Below are positions 31,883 to 43,541 of a stretch of 64,000 bases of DNA, in pieces. The position numbers and the translations under genes were made by a program. Positions within the stretch are counted from its first letter, which is position 1, and every line of letters starts with the position of its first letter. Below the pieces are notes generated by a model. That model saw only the letters and a list, made by a program, of their open reading frames with translations, ran no database searches and had not been told where the DNA came from. This DNA is from Podaxis mareebaensis (Eukaryota > Basidiomycota > Agaricomycetes > Agaricales > Agaricaceae): assembly GCA_018524725.1 (NCBI GenBank), contig JAEUWP010000120.1, forward strand, positions 62,001 through 126,000, given 5' to 3'.

Positions 31883-34246
31883 CTACCTATCCCACCGGCG
31901 TGGTCTATATTCAACCAGTAAAGCCCGTTCGCCCTCTCCCAGCCAGAATACACCTTCTACCTTTCCGACGGGTTGACGAGTGCAATCCGGGTTATAAGGG
32001 CTACGATAAGCGAACACCAGAAAGGTATCTTCCGGATCGTGATAAGGCCGAGGCCAGTGCAAGGAAGTGGCAGGCTGCGTATCCCACCAGTACTCAATCT
32101 TGCACCCGAAAGGCGGAGATCTATGACCATATGTACTGAGGATGCTCGATTCGATCTCAGATGTCGGTGGTGCGGTGCGAAGCAGGGTGTTCTGGGGATT
32201 GCAGTGCTACAAGTAGGATCAGCCCTTTGAAAGGCAGTGTAACTGAAACACACCTGCTCCAGGCGCAACCACCTTACAAGTTCCCCGAACGTCCCTAGCT
32301 CGTCCGACCTAGTCTTTCCTTCAAGATGACAAAAATTGAACATCTGAAGTTCCGCCATGACTACTGATCTCTCCACTGCGCCTACGACGTCGCTACATGC
32401 TTTCCAACATCGATGTTTGACAAAGCTCTGCACAGCAAGACAGGGAGACTCAAACGAGTCCGCATCCACATAAACCCATTTCGGTATCGGGAATGGCGGT
32501 GTGGTAAGGTGGCAACCTGCTAGTGAACGCCTCAATGAAGTGTGCTGCAGTAGGAAAAACGAAATATACCTGGCAATTTGCAATTTACCTGGATTAAACA
32601 GTTATAGAGCCGAATCAGATGAACAGCAACGTCAAGTTTCGCTTGTGCCTCGTCGATCGCGAACTTTCCAGATCTTGTCTCGTCCCGGAGAAAGTCACCA
32701 AATGACGCGTGGATGAGTTTCAAGGGCTCCTTGTGCGCCAATTCGGCATGGGGAATCTCGAGTACAGAGTGCAACTTTCGAAGGGCTCGATAAAAAGTAG
32801 ATTGGTCTAGGTCAAGGAGATTCGCAAGAGTTTGTGCATCGACATCTGCATGTCGACTTGTGTGAGGGCAGAAAAGACAGAACGCGAGGATACGCTTTGT
32901 GACTGGCAAGATAGCTAGGGGAACGCCTGACATGATTTGGCGATACAGAAGGTCGAGGGCATGCAGAGGACTGGCTGCGTTTGGAGTGCGAAGATTTCCT
33001 AGGAACGATAGACAGACTTTCAACTGTCCTTCTGGATCCCCAGTATCCGAGTCGTCAGTAAACCTCAGGATGGTCGACGCGAGGATCGGTAGTCCACCTG
33101 CTTTATCCGCTAGTTGTTGCAATTGTGCTTCAGTCGGCCATGGCTTGTCTGCCTCGGCTCCGTGAAGGTCCCAGAAATACTTCTTATGGATCTCTTTGAA
33201 GCCGTCCTTCAGTATGCGGTAAACGTCCTGCTTGTCTACAGCGGCATCAACTGTCAATTCCAGGTGCATGCAACCGACGGAGAAATCTGTCCCTGAGAAT
33301 ACCCGCTTTAGATGCCACTCTGGGCGACTGCAAACCATCCATAGAAGCGGCGACGGATTCGTCAATCGGACATATTCGCCAACGAGCTTAACGAATTCGC
33401 ATTGTGCGTCTTCGCCATCACACTCATCTAGACCATCTATCACGATTAGCAATGGCTCTTGAGTGATGAGTGGATTCTGGATTATGAGCGAACGGAATGG
33501 GTCGACAATGAGTTTCTTGAACTGAACGCGCAATGTCTTGTCGAGAATCGATCGATCATCAGCGATTACTCGGGTAACTGCATTTCTATACCCCTGGTGA
33601 TTGGCAGCAAGACGATAGGCAAGCGTCGGAATGACAGCGTCAGGGTCCGTACAGTTGTTGAGCCTCGAGAAGAAGAACGAGGCCCCGAGTCTGCCAATCT
33701 CCTGACAGTATTCGGCGGTGGTCTGTGCGACTGCTGATTTACCCACGCCAGCAGGACCCATGAGCCATATCATATCCCAATCTCTCCCCGTCCCATTGAT
33801 AAGCCAAGATGTGATTCTCTCCCTGAGTTCTCTGCGGGTCTCTAGATGACACCTGGGCGGCGGATCCCGAGCCGACGAGTCCATCTCTGCTCCTGCGACT
33901 CTTTTCTTGTTGAGGATACAGAGCACTGGCACATCTTTTGAGTTGGCCATTCACACCTGGGGTTGAAAAGTCGAACTTGTTTCTCCTAGGCAGAAATTCT
34001 GGATGACCCCATACATTGCTGGGTTGTGGACTACGAAATTGTGAGCGTTGTAGAAAAGGTGAGCAGGAGGAGATCCGCCTGGTTCCGAGGAAGACAGAGA
34101 ACGTCAAGATTTCGGCTCTTGGCCTACATAGATGATAGACACGTACGGTGTGACTGTTGACTGTGCTCAGGCCCGTTGCTTTCCGGTACGGGTCCAAAGC
34201 TTGATGTATATCCTGGTGGAGTCCAGTAGTGCCTTGGGAGAGACAT
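31883..34246 (-). CDS. NLR-5: NACHT NTPase, intact, five exons
   Basis: Exons 34246-34147, 34078-33977, 33925-32570, 32516-32254 and 32206-31883 close to 714 residues. Exon 1 differs from NLR-2/3/4: it is not basic but reads WTPPGYTSS and VPESNGPEHSQQS, as in NLR-6. Exon 2 gives YNAHNFVVHNPAMYGVIQNF. Walker A GPAGVGKS and Walker B LIVIDGLDE are intact. Exon 3 is 15 nt longer than in NLR-3/4. Exon 4 is again 263 nt (CWKACSDVV, FNFCHLEG). Exon 5 keeps SLHWPRPY and VEGVFWLGEGERALLVEY but its middle has diverged. Stop at 31883-31885. Confidence 0.88.
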
Positions 34247-34648
34247 AATGACCTCAGCAACGATATTTCCGTAGTGAAGGCGATTGAAGTTCAAAGCGAT
34301 GTATCTGGAAGCCTGGAGGCCCTCATTCCCAGGTCAGAGCGCCTGCAAAGTCCCGTTATAGATGTCCATTGCATTACGACATCAGCGCCTCTTCGTGCAC
34401 GCGCAACGAAAACACAACACAGTTTAGTCGCTTCCTCGCCAACATTTCTAGGCTCAAATCCGACCCAAATACAATGATTCAACCACGCATACGGCGATTA
34501 AAGAGGTCGTATAACGAGCTTTTACATAACCTTTCACGACCAAAAAGTACATTATCATACCAGCTAGGGAGAGTTCGGAACAACTCTGTAGCAATCGTAT
34601 GGAGAGCAAGGGAAGAAAGACAATGCTAATGTAACGCCGGTGGAAACC
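34247..34648. other. intergenic region between NLR-5 and NLR-6
   Basis: A 402-bp stretch with no supported gene; it would carry the NLR-5 promoter and the NLR-6 terminator. Open frames across it are not conserved with anything else in the window. Confidence 0.3.
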
Positions 34649-36987
34649 TTACCGATACTGCCTAAATTCAAACAGCGCAACTCTTTCACCCTTCCCAAGC
34701 CAAAGGATACTGTCCACCCCTGAGCCTATCAACCCGCCGGCATGAGGTGTCGTTAGCGAAAATATATGATTTGATTTCCGATTACGCCACGGCTGGTGCA
34801 AGGAGATGGCGTCGCATATATAACGCTCATACTCCGTCTGCTCCATATCATGCCGAAATGGCAGAGGTTCCCTTCCATATGCGCTGAGAATACTATATTC
34901 TGTCTCAGAAGACGGTGGCGCGATTCGAAGTAGGGTGGGGTTCTGGGGATCACAACATTGCGAGTTGCATCAGTCGTTGCAAAGTCAAATTGAGTATGGC
35001 TGGAAACACACCGGTTCTTGGTTTAGCCATTTCAGAAATTGTACGAAATGCGGTATTTGATACGGGGAGAGGGCGTGAATATGGCAAAAATTGAACGCAT
35101 CGAGTTCTGCCATGACGATTGACCTTTCTATTCTACCCACAACTTGACAGCAAGCATCCCAACAGTTGCTTAAGACATATCTAATCACCTCAACACAGCC
35201 ACGCGCAAAGTCCGCCCCTGTGTCTCCTTGGGCCCACGTCGTGTCATGGAGTGGTGCTACGCTGAAGGTACAGCCTACTCGGAAATTGGTTAATGGGGTA
35301 TCCTACAGAAAGAAACAACGACGGATAGATACATACTTGGCAGTTTGCAATTCGGCTGGATTAAGCGGTTCGTGAATCGAATTAATACAACAGCAATGTC
35401 ACATTTTGCCTCTGCCTTATCGATACCGAACTTTCCGGATCGCGATGAGTCTCGAAGAAAGTCACCAAATGATGCATGGAAGAATCTCAAGGGCTGTTTG
35501 TGTGCCAATTCGAGAGGCGGGATTTGGAGTACGGAGTGTAATTTGCGAAGGGCTCGGTAAAAAGTGGTTTGATCTAGTTCAAGAAGGTCCGCCAGAATTT
35601 GTGCGTACAATCCCCATGTTAAGCCCTCAGGAGGATAACAACAGAACACGAGGATATGCTTTGTGACCGGTAGAATATCGGAAGGAATGGCTGACATAAC
35701 CTGACGATAGAGGAGATCGAGGCCATGCAGCGGATTGGCAGCGTTTGGGGCGCAGGAGCCCCCTAAGAATGATAGGCAGGCTTTCAGCTGCCCCTCTGGA
35801 TCCCCGACCTCCACATCACCAACAAACCTCAGGATAGTCGACGCAAGGATAGGCAGTCCTCCGGATATCCACGCTAGTCGTTGTAATTGTGCCTCAGTCG
35901 GCCATGGCCTGCCTGCTCCGGCTCCGTGAGTTTCCCATAAATATTTGTCGCGGATCGCCCTGAAGCCGTCCTTGAGTATGCAGTAAACGTCCCGTAAGTC
36001 TACTGCGGCATCGACCGTCAATTCCTCACGCTTGCAGTCAATGGAGAAATCGGCCCGGGAAAATATCCGTTTGAGATGCCATTCAGGACGACTGCACACC
36101 ATCCACCGAAGAGGAGATGGTTTCGTTAATCGGACGTATTCGCCGATGAGACTGACGAATTCGCACTGAGCGTCTTCACTTTCGCATTCATCCAGACCAT
36201 CCAATACGATCAGAAGTGGCTCTTGAGCGATACATGGGTTCTGGACCATGAGCAACCGGAATGGGTCAACGATGAGCGTTTTGAATTGGACTCGCAAGGA
36301 CTTGTCTAGAATCGACGGATCATCAGTGATGGTCCGGGTTATCGCACTCCTGTACCGAGCATTGCGGGTGGCAAGGCGATAGGCGAGTGTTGGGATGACG
36401 GTGTTTGGGTCGATGCGGTTGTTGAGCCTTGAGAAGAAGAATGAGGCCCCGAGCCGTCCCATCTCCTGGCAATACTCGGAGATGGTCTGTGCGACCGCTG
36501 ATTTGCCCACGCCAGCAGGGCCCAAGAGCCACAGCATATTCCAATCTCGTCCCACTCCATTCACGACCCAAGAGGTGATCCTCTCCCTGAGCTCTTTGCG
36601 GGTCTCTGGATGACACCTGGGCGGGGGATCACGAGCGGACGAGTCTACCTCTGCTTCAGCATCCCTTCTCCCGTCGAGAATATAGAGCACTAGCGGAGCT
36701 TTGAATTGATCGTTTACATCTGGGTTTCAGGAACCAAACCTGGTCTCTCGAAATAGAAATTTTGAACCAGGTCAATCATCGTTGGATTGTTGATGACGAA
36801 GTCGTGTGCATTGTGAAGATAATGGGCCCGAGATTCAGCAGGTTCTGGGGAGAGCGAGTATCAAGGTTTCAACTCTTGATCTAGATGATAGGTACGCACG
36901 GGTGGATTGCTGACTATATTGTGGCCCTTTGCTTTCCGGCACATATGCGGGGCTAGGCGCATATCCTGGTGGAGACCAAGGAAGCAT
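34649..36987 (-). CDS. NLR-6: NACHT NTPase, intact, five exons
   Basis: Exons 36987-36900, 36844-36740, 36689-35337, 35274-35012 and 34942-34649 close to 700 residues. Exon 1 (WSPPGYAPS, VPESKGPQYSQQS) pairs it with NLR-5. Exon 2 reads HNAHDFVINNPTMIDLVQNF. Exon 3 has Walker A GPAGVGKS, Walker B LIVLDGLDE and SRPEWHLKR. Exon 4 is 263 nt (CWDACCQVV, FNFCHIHA). In the last intron the acceptor used in the paralogues has become CG, and the next in-frame AG (CCCCAG, 34943-34948) is 16-20 bases further on; the frame is kept and a few residues are lost. Exon 5 keeps SLHQPW and ILWLGKGERVALFEF. Confidence 0.87.
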
Positions 36988-37706
36988 TGGAAGAGATGAA
37001 TATCTTCACAACAATGTCCACCGTGAGAGCGAGCACAACTGGAGACAGACTGATGCTACAGGTCACAATGTCAGCGCTTCAGCGTGTGCCCGCGACAGCA
37101 AGCGTCACAGCGTTTCTTCTCTTCATCATTCCTAGGTTACATAAGTGCCGAAATCACAAACCCCTTTTGCCGATCTTTCGCCACTGTCTAACCAAATATA
37201 CATATATGTGGCGGCAACTTAATGACCCGGTGTGGCCATCACAAATGATACTATCGTCTTCCTTTCAACGTAGTCACTGGAGACAGACCCAGATGAAAGA
37301 GCCCCCTGGAGAGTACCGTGGATTTTAAATACATGATAATTGTACTGCAGATCCAATACAATTCTTGCGCATTCAGAACCAATGCTGCCTTCGGCGAGTC
37401 TTTTTTACCACTGGTGAGTGGTTCTTTGGCTCTGGCCTCAAAAAGTTTGAATTATGATCAGCCACCCCATCGTACTCGGACCCAGAATTCGTGTTGTTCT
37501 CGTTCGAACGTGTGATAACTAACTTAATCAAGGTCCTATAGGACTACGGCACACCCTTGCGGAGGACCGTTCAGATGTAGCTGTTTTAGCGAAGTCAGCT
37601 TGGTGCGAAGGGATTGTCTTCAACACCTCAACTCGTTCAAAAATTTGAAGCACTTCCTCCACCCCGCATCAATGTTCTTCAACTTCATAGCGTGCGGACA
37701 CCTCAC

Positions 37707-37860
37707 CACTACACCGCCCTTACAGCCCCTTTACATGCCCTTGCCGTATTATGCGAGCCATAGCCACACCATCGCCTGCCTAGGTGCCAAGAACGCGCCG
37801 GGAACTACTGGAGCTGGGGATACCCAACTCAATGCGCGACAGACGGCATACTCCCCTCAC
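37707..37860 (+). repeat. diverged direct repeat, copy 1
   Basis: It shares with 38868-39060 the block cttacagcccctttacatg and, about 20 bases on, a similar series (gagtcaca/gagccatagccac, then gccaagaa/gccaggacc, cgcc.gga). Both copies lie on the same strand about 1.16 kb apart. The repeated unit may be a remnant of a duplicated gene end. Confidence 0.5.
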
Positions 37861-38569
37861 GTCGTAGTGCGATTCGGAAGTCTATCTCATGTATCTCAAG
37901 GTCGCTCGACACTACGACGCGCTTCCCCCTTTACTCCCTCAGGCTACCGCATATCACTGAGGAGAGAAACCCACCTCAGCTTCGAGTGCTGCATGTCGTC
38001 CATATCGACCCCGATATCACTTGAAGTGCCAGCGTTGATGCCGCAGAGGTGATGCGAACGGAATACCTGCCGCGGTGTGCAAGATATTCATATAAATTGG
38101 GAGGACATGGGTATCTATGAATGTGTGTTGATCTCTCTGGGTAACACGCATGGCTAGTCCGCGCGAACCTGCAACGTGTATAGGCGTCCCACAAACGAAG
38201 AACACCATAATTAACCTGGGGTGAGAGTCAAAGTTGGGCAAGGAAATGGTTGACTCTAACTGTTCGCTCGGAGGTATAGTATACAAGGAGGAGAGGGCGA
38301 GTATGAACTAGCCTTGCGTGAGCTCAGCGGCCAATATTTAGATATGTAGGTGATTTCGTTTCCATGGGCGCCATGTCTGGACGCTGAAGGTCCATCTTCT
38401 GACCCTCTTTGTGCCGTGCCACTTTTTATCTACCCTTTATCCTCGACCATTTTCCTGTTTGAACTCGATTGTCTGAAGAGGCGGGTTCGGGTTTGGATGC
38501 GAAAAGGTGCCAGCGTCCGTCCGACAGTGAGGGGTCCGAAGTCCTTCCACCGGATTAGATAACCATAGA

Positions 38570-38672
38570 GTAAGATTAAGGGAACATAAGATAACGACGA
38601 CGATTCAAGACGAGACGAAGCGAGACTAACGAAACGCGGCTAGGGAAACGAGACTACGAGACTAGTGAGACA
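38570..38672 (+). repeat. purine-rich imperfect repeat (gagac / gagacta units)
   Basis: The stretch repeats cgagac, gagacta and acgaaacg units in an irregular way, with almost no pyrimidine run longer than two. It lies in the gene-free region. It may be a decayed minisatellite. Confidence 0.5.
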
Positions 38673-38867
38673 TCCCCATCGTAGGGAGCTGGGGTGTATT
38701 GCATGCAGGCGGTCTCCTTAAGTACATGAGACTACCTACAATGTTGTACAATAAATGAGTCCCACGAATATTCGAGAACATTCTGAAATAGTGGACTAGA
38801 AATGAAGGATACGCATTTTCATGCGTAGCCAAATTTCTGGCCCCACAAGTCCTTCTCACACGTACTT

Positions 38868-39060
38868 GCAACTCACCATTGCACCGCACTTACAGCCCCT
38901 TTACATGTCCCGACCATCTTATAAGAGTCACAGTCACCCTATAACCCGTATCAGTGCCAGGACCACGCCAGGAGCAGGAATTGTTGGGACCAGGGGATTC
39001 AAATCATGCCAACTCAGCCCCCGACAGAACGACACAGCCTGTAGATTTCGGACCGTCCCA
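38868..39060 (+). repeat. diverged direct repeat, copy 2
   Basis: See 37707-37860. The minus-strand translation of this copy (PTIPAPGVVLALIRVIG) and of the first copy (a PGAFLAP block) resemble each other only weakly, so the DNA match is the better evidence. Confidence 0.5.
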
Positions 39061-41707
39061 TGATTGCCCGCGACGCGAAATGAACGGCGGATTTCGAGCA
39101 GCATCAAAGCAGCACACACGCAAACAGTGACATATCTAGGGACATCCACCAATGCAGTGACCCTTGTATCAGAAAATGCTTCTCTCAGGCGCCGAAAGGT
39201 CTGGTGCTGTTCCAAACGGAGAACTGAGGCATCCCATGTGAAGTTCAGGTCCTCCGGAAACATAACGACTAGGACTAGTTGGCTAGGGCTAAAACTCCGG
39301 TCGCTTGGAGCCATGGAAGAGTTTGAATGCGTGTTTGTTAGGCTGACAGGTGCAAAACTGATATCAGAACCCCTGGAAATGCTCTCGGAACGGGGGAGGA
39401 AGCTGGTTCAAACATGCGACAGTAAAGAGCCATGTCAGGATCCAAGGTCTGAACTTCGCGAGTTTTCAATCTGGGCCTTCTGGTCCTTTTCACCGCCCTG
39501 GATCTCTAAAGAGACATTCGCGGAGCCACTCGATATCGCTTCCCGTTCGAGCCCGTCCTGTAACGACTGCAGACACATGCGAGCGGGCCCTATGTAATGG
39601 ACATCAGCTGTGGTCCGGTTTAGGTATGCATAAACCATTCATCCACAAGCATGAGGCAACCATCCACCATCAGTTCCCTTATCCATTATTTTGTCCGTGG
39701 TCTTCTTCCTCACCATGTTATCAGGTTCGTGAAGTGGTTCGAATATGTATCAGCTTTCCATGGCTGTGGACCATGGACATGGAACTGCTGGTGAATTCGG
39801 AGAAAACAATGACGATCCCCAACTCCAACTGTCGATGGGTTGAGGGCTTGCCAGCAACTCTCTCTGTCCCTGTCCCATATATGCGCATCCGCGGACACTC
39901 GGTAGTTGCATGCCCTTCCGATTATAGACACAACTTGTGTATAGGAGACAGTAACCGATATCACCATTGGCGTTGAAATTCGGAGAATGTGTACGTAGGT
40001 ATAATCGGGTGTAACTGTGATGGGTGGCGACCACAAGTACACATAAGCCTATACGTTCCCATACCCTGCAATCTAGGTGACTCCTCAGCTGTCGGAGTAT
40101 AGTTCTCACTAGCACGGTTCGCCAACCCCCCTCAATGAGAGTGGGACTGCACCAGGCATCTTATCCTTGCATCCTTAAATGGATTTATTCTGCTTCAACT
40201 TGGTTTCTAATACTTAAATCCTTTCGCGTGCAATGCAGCGTTTGCCAGCCTTTTGCGCCTTCCACGGTTATCTAGAAACGGGTTTTGTATTACACCGATT
40301 TACCTTGATCTTCTTTGGAGAAGTGGTTCTTCTCATGCCGATCTTCAGCATGGGTATCTCATTTTCGGCAAGGACTGAGCGGTGAATGTCCCTTTAAAGG
40401 ATTATATGACAAGATCAGTTGATGCCCACCCTTTTCTCAGCTTCATGTAATAGACACAAGGATTGCGACTCTGTGTTCGACATCCCGGGGATATCATATT
40501 CTAGCTTCTTATGGCAAGGCTTCTGTTGGGTATCCTGCATTTGAGGTCCAGTGCGCTCAGGAAGGTCATGAGAGCTGCAGGTCATCTGTGATGTGTGATT
40601 ATTCGGCAGCGATGGTAGGCTATCATAAGTCATACCCAGATAGGTGCGTCGATCAAGAAGTCCGGAGCTCAAGAAGCCAGAAAATTTACGACAAGGTTGC
40701 CTGAGTCGGCAGCCAGCCGACACGGTGCAGTATCTAGATTACGAGTTGACTTGCTGACAGAATAGCTTCTGTTTATGTGATTGTGACCTCAGTATTATAC
40801 AGTCAAAGTCTGTGAACTATGATATGCGTAGTCTGAAACACGAACTTACAGGCACATTGGCCATAGCAACATCTGAAAATGCAGCGTGTCGAATTTGTGT
40901 TGAATACTAGATGAAGAGCATTTTCCAGAATACGCCACCAAGTCCCAACAGGGTCGATACATATTCCGCCGCGCCTATCTTCGGCGGTCGGAACGTCGGC
41001 AAGAACTCGCGCGCTTCGACATCTCAGGTGCGGTGCTCCTCAACACGTTTTCCGCACCCGGAGGATAAGTACGTCGTCATTGATCACATTACCATATGTT
41101 CTTCTGTGGGTCCCACAACGGGATATGATGTTGGCGACCGATATTCTGATCCCACTGCGTTAGTTTTCACACCACTAGGTTCGCTGCCAGAAGCTGGCAC
41201 ATCCTGATGAATGTAGACTCTTAAAAGGGGTTGACGGACTTGAAATACGCCGGGCGTTGACACACAACGATGCGACCCTTTCCTTGTTGTGGCTCTGGAA
41301 CTTATCTGGGGTTGGAGAAGAGGGTAGCTCTAGCATGCGTTCAAGGGACCTCTTATGACCAACTCTGAGAGGCGGGCTTGAAACACCAACAACCCGAGGG
41401 CTTAAGCGTTGAGGAATAATCCTGGCGGTAGACCTTTGAGGTAAAATTGCCATTGTTGACAATCTATCAAGTAGTAGCGGATACACCGTCAGAAATGAGT
41501 AATAGCGGCCACACAGGAGTTTAGCCACAGCCGCTAGGGTCTTGATCAAGTAGCGGCAAACGTGTTCTAAGGGATATCGAGAAGCAGTTACCCTCAAGCC
41601 AGCTGATTTCTACCAATCTACCAATTCATCCATGAGCCTACACCGCCATTGATACCGATTCTCATCTCCATCTAGGCAACCGTGACCCAAAAAATACGAC
41701 TAATTGT

Positions 41708-43177
41708 TCAAATGACATCCAGGGCCAACAACCTCCCAACCTTTTGCGTCAGCGCAGATCCAGGCGTGCCAAAGAATAATCCAGCTTCCACCATCGGCTG
41801 TTGTATGAAGGGTGTAACGAGGACAAACCAGGACACGACCCAAGAGTACCCGAGCAGACGCCAGATCAATGCGGGTGGTTTGTCACTTGGGCGTGTGGAC
41901 CCGGTAACGAGGTATTTGATCATTGCTTCCAGGGTTATCGCCCAAGGTTGAAGGACGAAGAAGTAAAAGGCACCACTGCCTTCGTGGCCGAGCATCATGT
42001 ATTCACCTGCCGCATGAACTAGCGCGGAGACGAAGAATACGGTGTGGAGTTTGAGAAGGCCGAGGGCGAGTGAGGTTCGCGGGGAGGATTTTGTGGACAC
42101 GTATGGTAGGCGGAGGATAGTGTGAATAATGAAGTTTGCTGTGGCGAGAAGGGGCTACGGAGAAAGGAGGTTAGTTCAGGAGTTTGTCGGTCAAGAAGGG
42201 GTGGATATAGAACCAAGACCAGGATCGGGCAAGCAATCGAAGGTTGTTGGTCGTGAATACGAATTCCCACACATGATGTGGTACGAAATTCGGTTGTGAG
42301 GTGGAGGGAAATTAACCTACCCTGCGAAGCATTTGATGCCAAACATTTCTGGAATTTGTGATAATTTAGACACAACAGATGTCGGCGTAAGAGGATAAGT
42401 GCCAGGCGCAAATAAAGTGGGTGGTAAGCAATCTGATGAGCTGGATCGGTGGTTGGCTTACCTCCAGAAACCTTGCACAGTATACATGCCCTTGGGCGAA
42501 CCGAACAAAGGGGGCCAGTCTGCAGGCTGAGAAAGGCCCGTCGCAACTGCTATGACGCTCGCGATACAGTGCAGGACGTTCATTTGGGCATATCCTGGAA
42601 TACCCAGTCCAGACATGCTGAGCGTCCTGACATACAGAGATTGTTTGAACAATGATACAGCCCCAGGAGCAAGAGCTGGGTTTGCGGAATTGACAAAATA
42701 AAAGGCGGATTGTACCCCCACGCATACAAATATCGTGAATATGCGCGACAAAACGAATGCCTTCCTGTTTTGAGGGGAGTTAAGGGAGGGAGGATTTTTG
42801 GGAATATGAGCCAGTTCATGTGCCCAACGAACACCACGCGGACTGTTATGAAGATGCCAACCCCAAGCAAAGCGCGTTCTGAAAGGTGCCGAGATAATTC
42901 GTCCAGGTTCTTCACCTACGCGATACAGCGTTTTCTGAACCTCTGTCAAGACTATTCCATCAAATGCAAAAAGCAAATGAGAAATGATGGAGCCGCCCAC
43001 TCCGACATCCGCAATGGTCCCCGTTGTTGAGCGGAAGACGAGGTGGTAGGCGATCAACCCAATGGGGATGAAAACTAATGGACGGTACCAGGACGGTCTA
43101 AGCGCATATCCCAGTATTATAAGGCCGTGAAAGGCTCCATAGAGGGGCAGAGAGAAGGCGGAGCGCGTTCCAGACAT
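41708..43177 (-). CDS. wax synthase-domain (MBOAT-like) O-acyltransferase, three exons
   Basis: Exons 43177-42462, 42348-42321 and 42154-41708 close to 396 residues. The protein is a polytopic membrane protein of the fungal wax synthase-domain family, which transfers acyl or acetyl groups to alcohols, often in terpenoid pathways. Support: GWHLHNSPRGVRW near residue 110, the F-W-R-N-V-W-H-Q-M-L-R-R block that includes the family His, and a second His in FVSALVHAAGEYMM, all between hydrophobic helices. The 28-nt middle exon lies inside the FWR/WHQ motif: the first exon ends at Phe-Trp-AG and the micro-exon supplies the rest. It is head to head with the GUP1-like gene (364 bp apart). The substrate is not known. 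Confidence 0.82.
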
Positions 43178-43541
43178 GGTGGCTGAGAACGAACGGAAGA
43201 ACGCGTCACCGTGCTCCGGCGATAGGCGCCTAGCGCCGGGCTCGCGCCCAAGTGTCCCTAATTGATGAACTAGAATTTATTGCTCAGAGCTATTCAGCGA
43301 GTATGTTGAAAGGAGCAGGATACCGGCAGAAGAGTTATCATAAATGGGAATTCTGGGACAGGAAGTTATTTTTGTTCTGGGATAGCCGAACGGACACTGG
43401 ATGTCAAGTGAGCAGTGGTTGGCGGATCGCCACCGGGCCGGCGAGGGCCGAAGGCGCGTCTCGGGGACCATCATTTTACACGCCTGTCACCGTGAACGCC
43501 AGCGACAACGTCCATGTCCGACACTCAGCTCCTTGATTGGA
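43178..43541. promoter_or_regulatory. shared divergent promoter region
   Basis: These 364 bp lie between the start codons of the wax synthase-like gene (minus) and the GUP1-like gene (plus), so both promoters and 5' leaders must fit here. A G+C-rich palindromic block (ggcgcctagcgccggg) is near 43226. I see no clear TATA box. Co-regulation is possible but is inference. Confidence 0.45.

Larger units (their letters stand above)
36988..41707. other. 4.7-kb region without a recognisable gene
   Basis: The array ends here and no gene can be supported up to the wax synthase-like gene. Base use is normal, and stops are spread over all frames. Several open stretches of 60-140 codons on both strands have no known pattern. 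The minus strand around 38934-39314 reads a partly hydrophobic segment (VTVCVCAALMLLEIRRS), which could be a relic of a membrane protein. A diverged direct repeat (37707-37860 and 38868-39060) and a purine-rich repeat tract (38570-38672) are listed apart. Confidence 0.4.

Noticed and set aside
39626..40115. Overlapping open frames on both strands near 39.6-40.1 kb
   Set aside because: No domain, no convincing splice sites and mutual overlap; kept only as part of the gene-free region.
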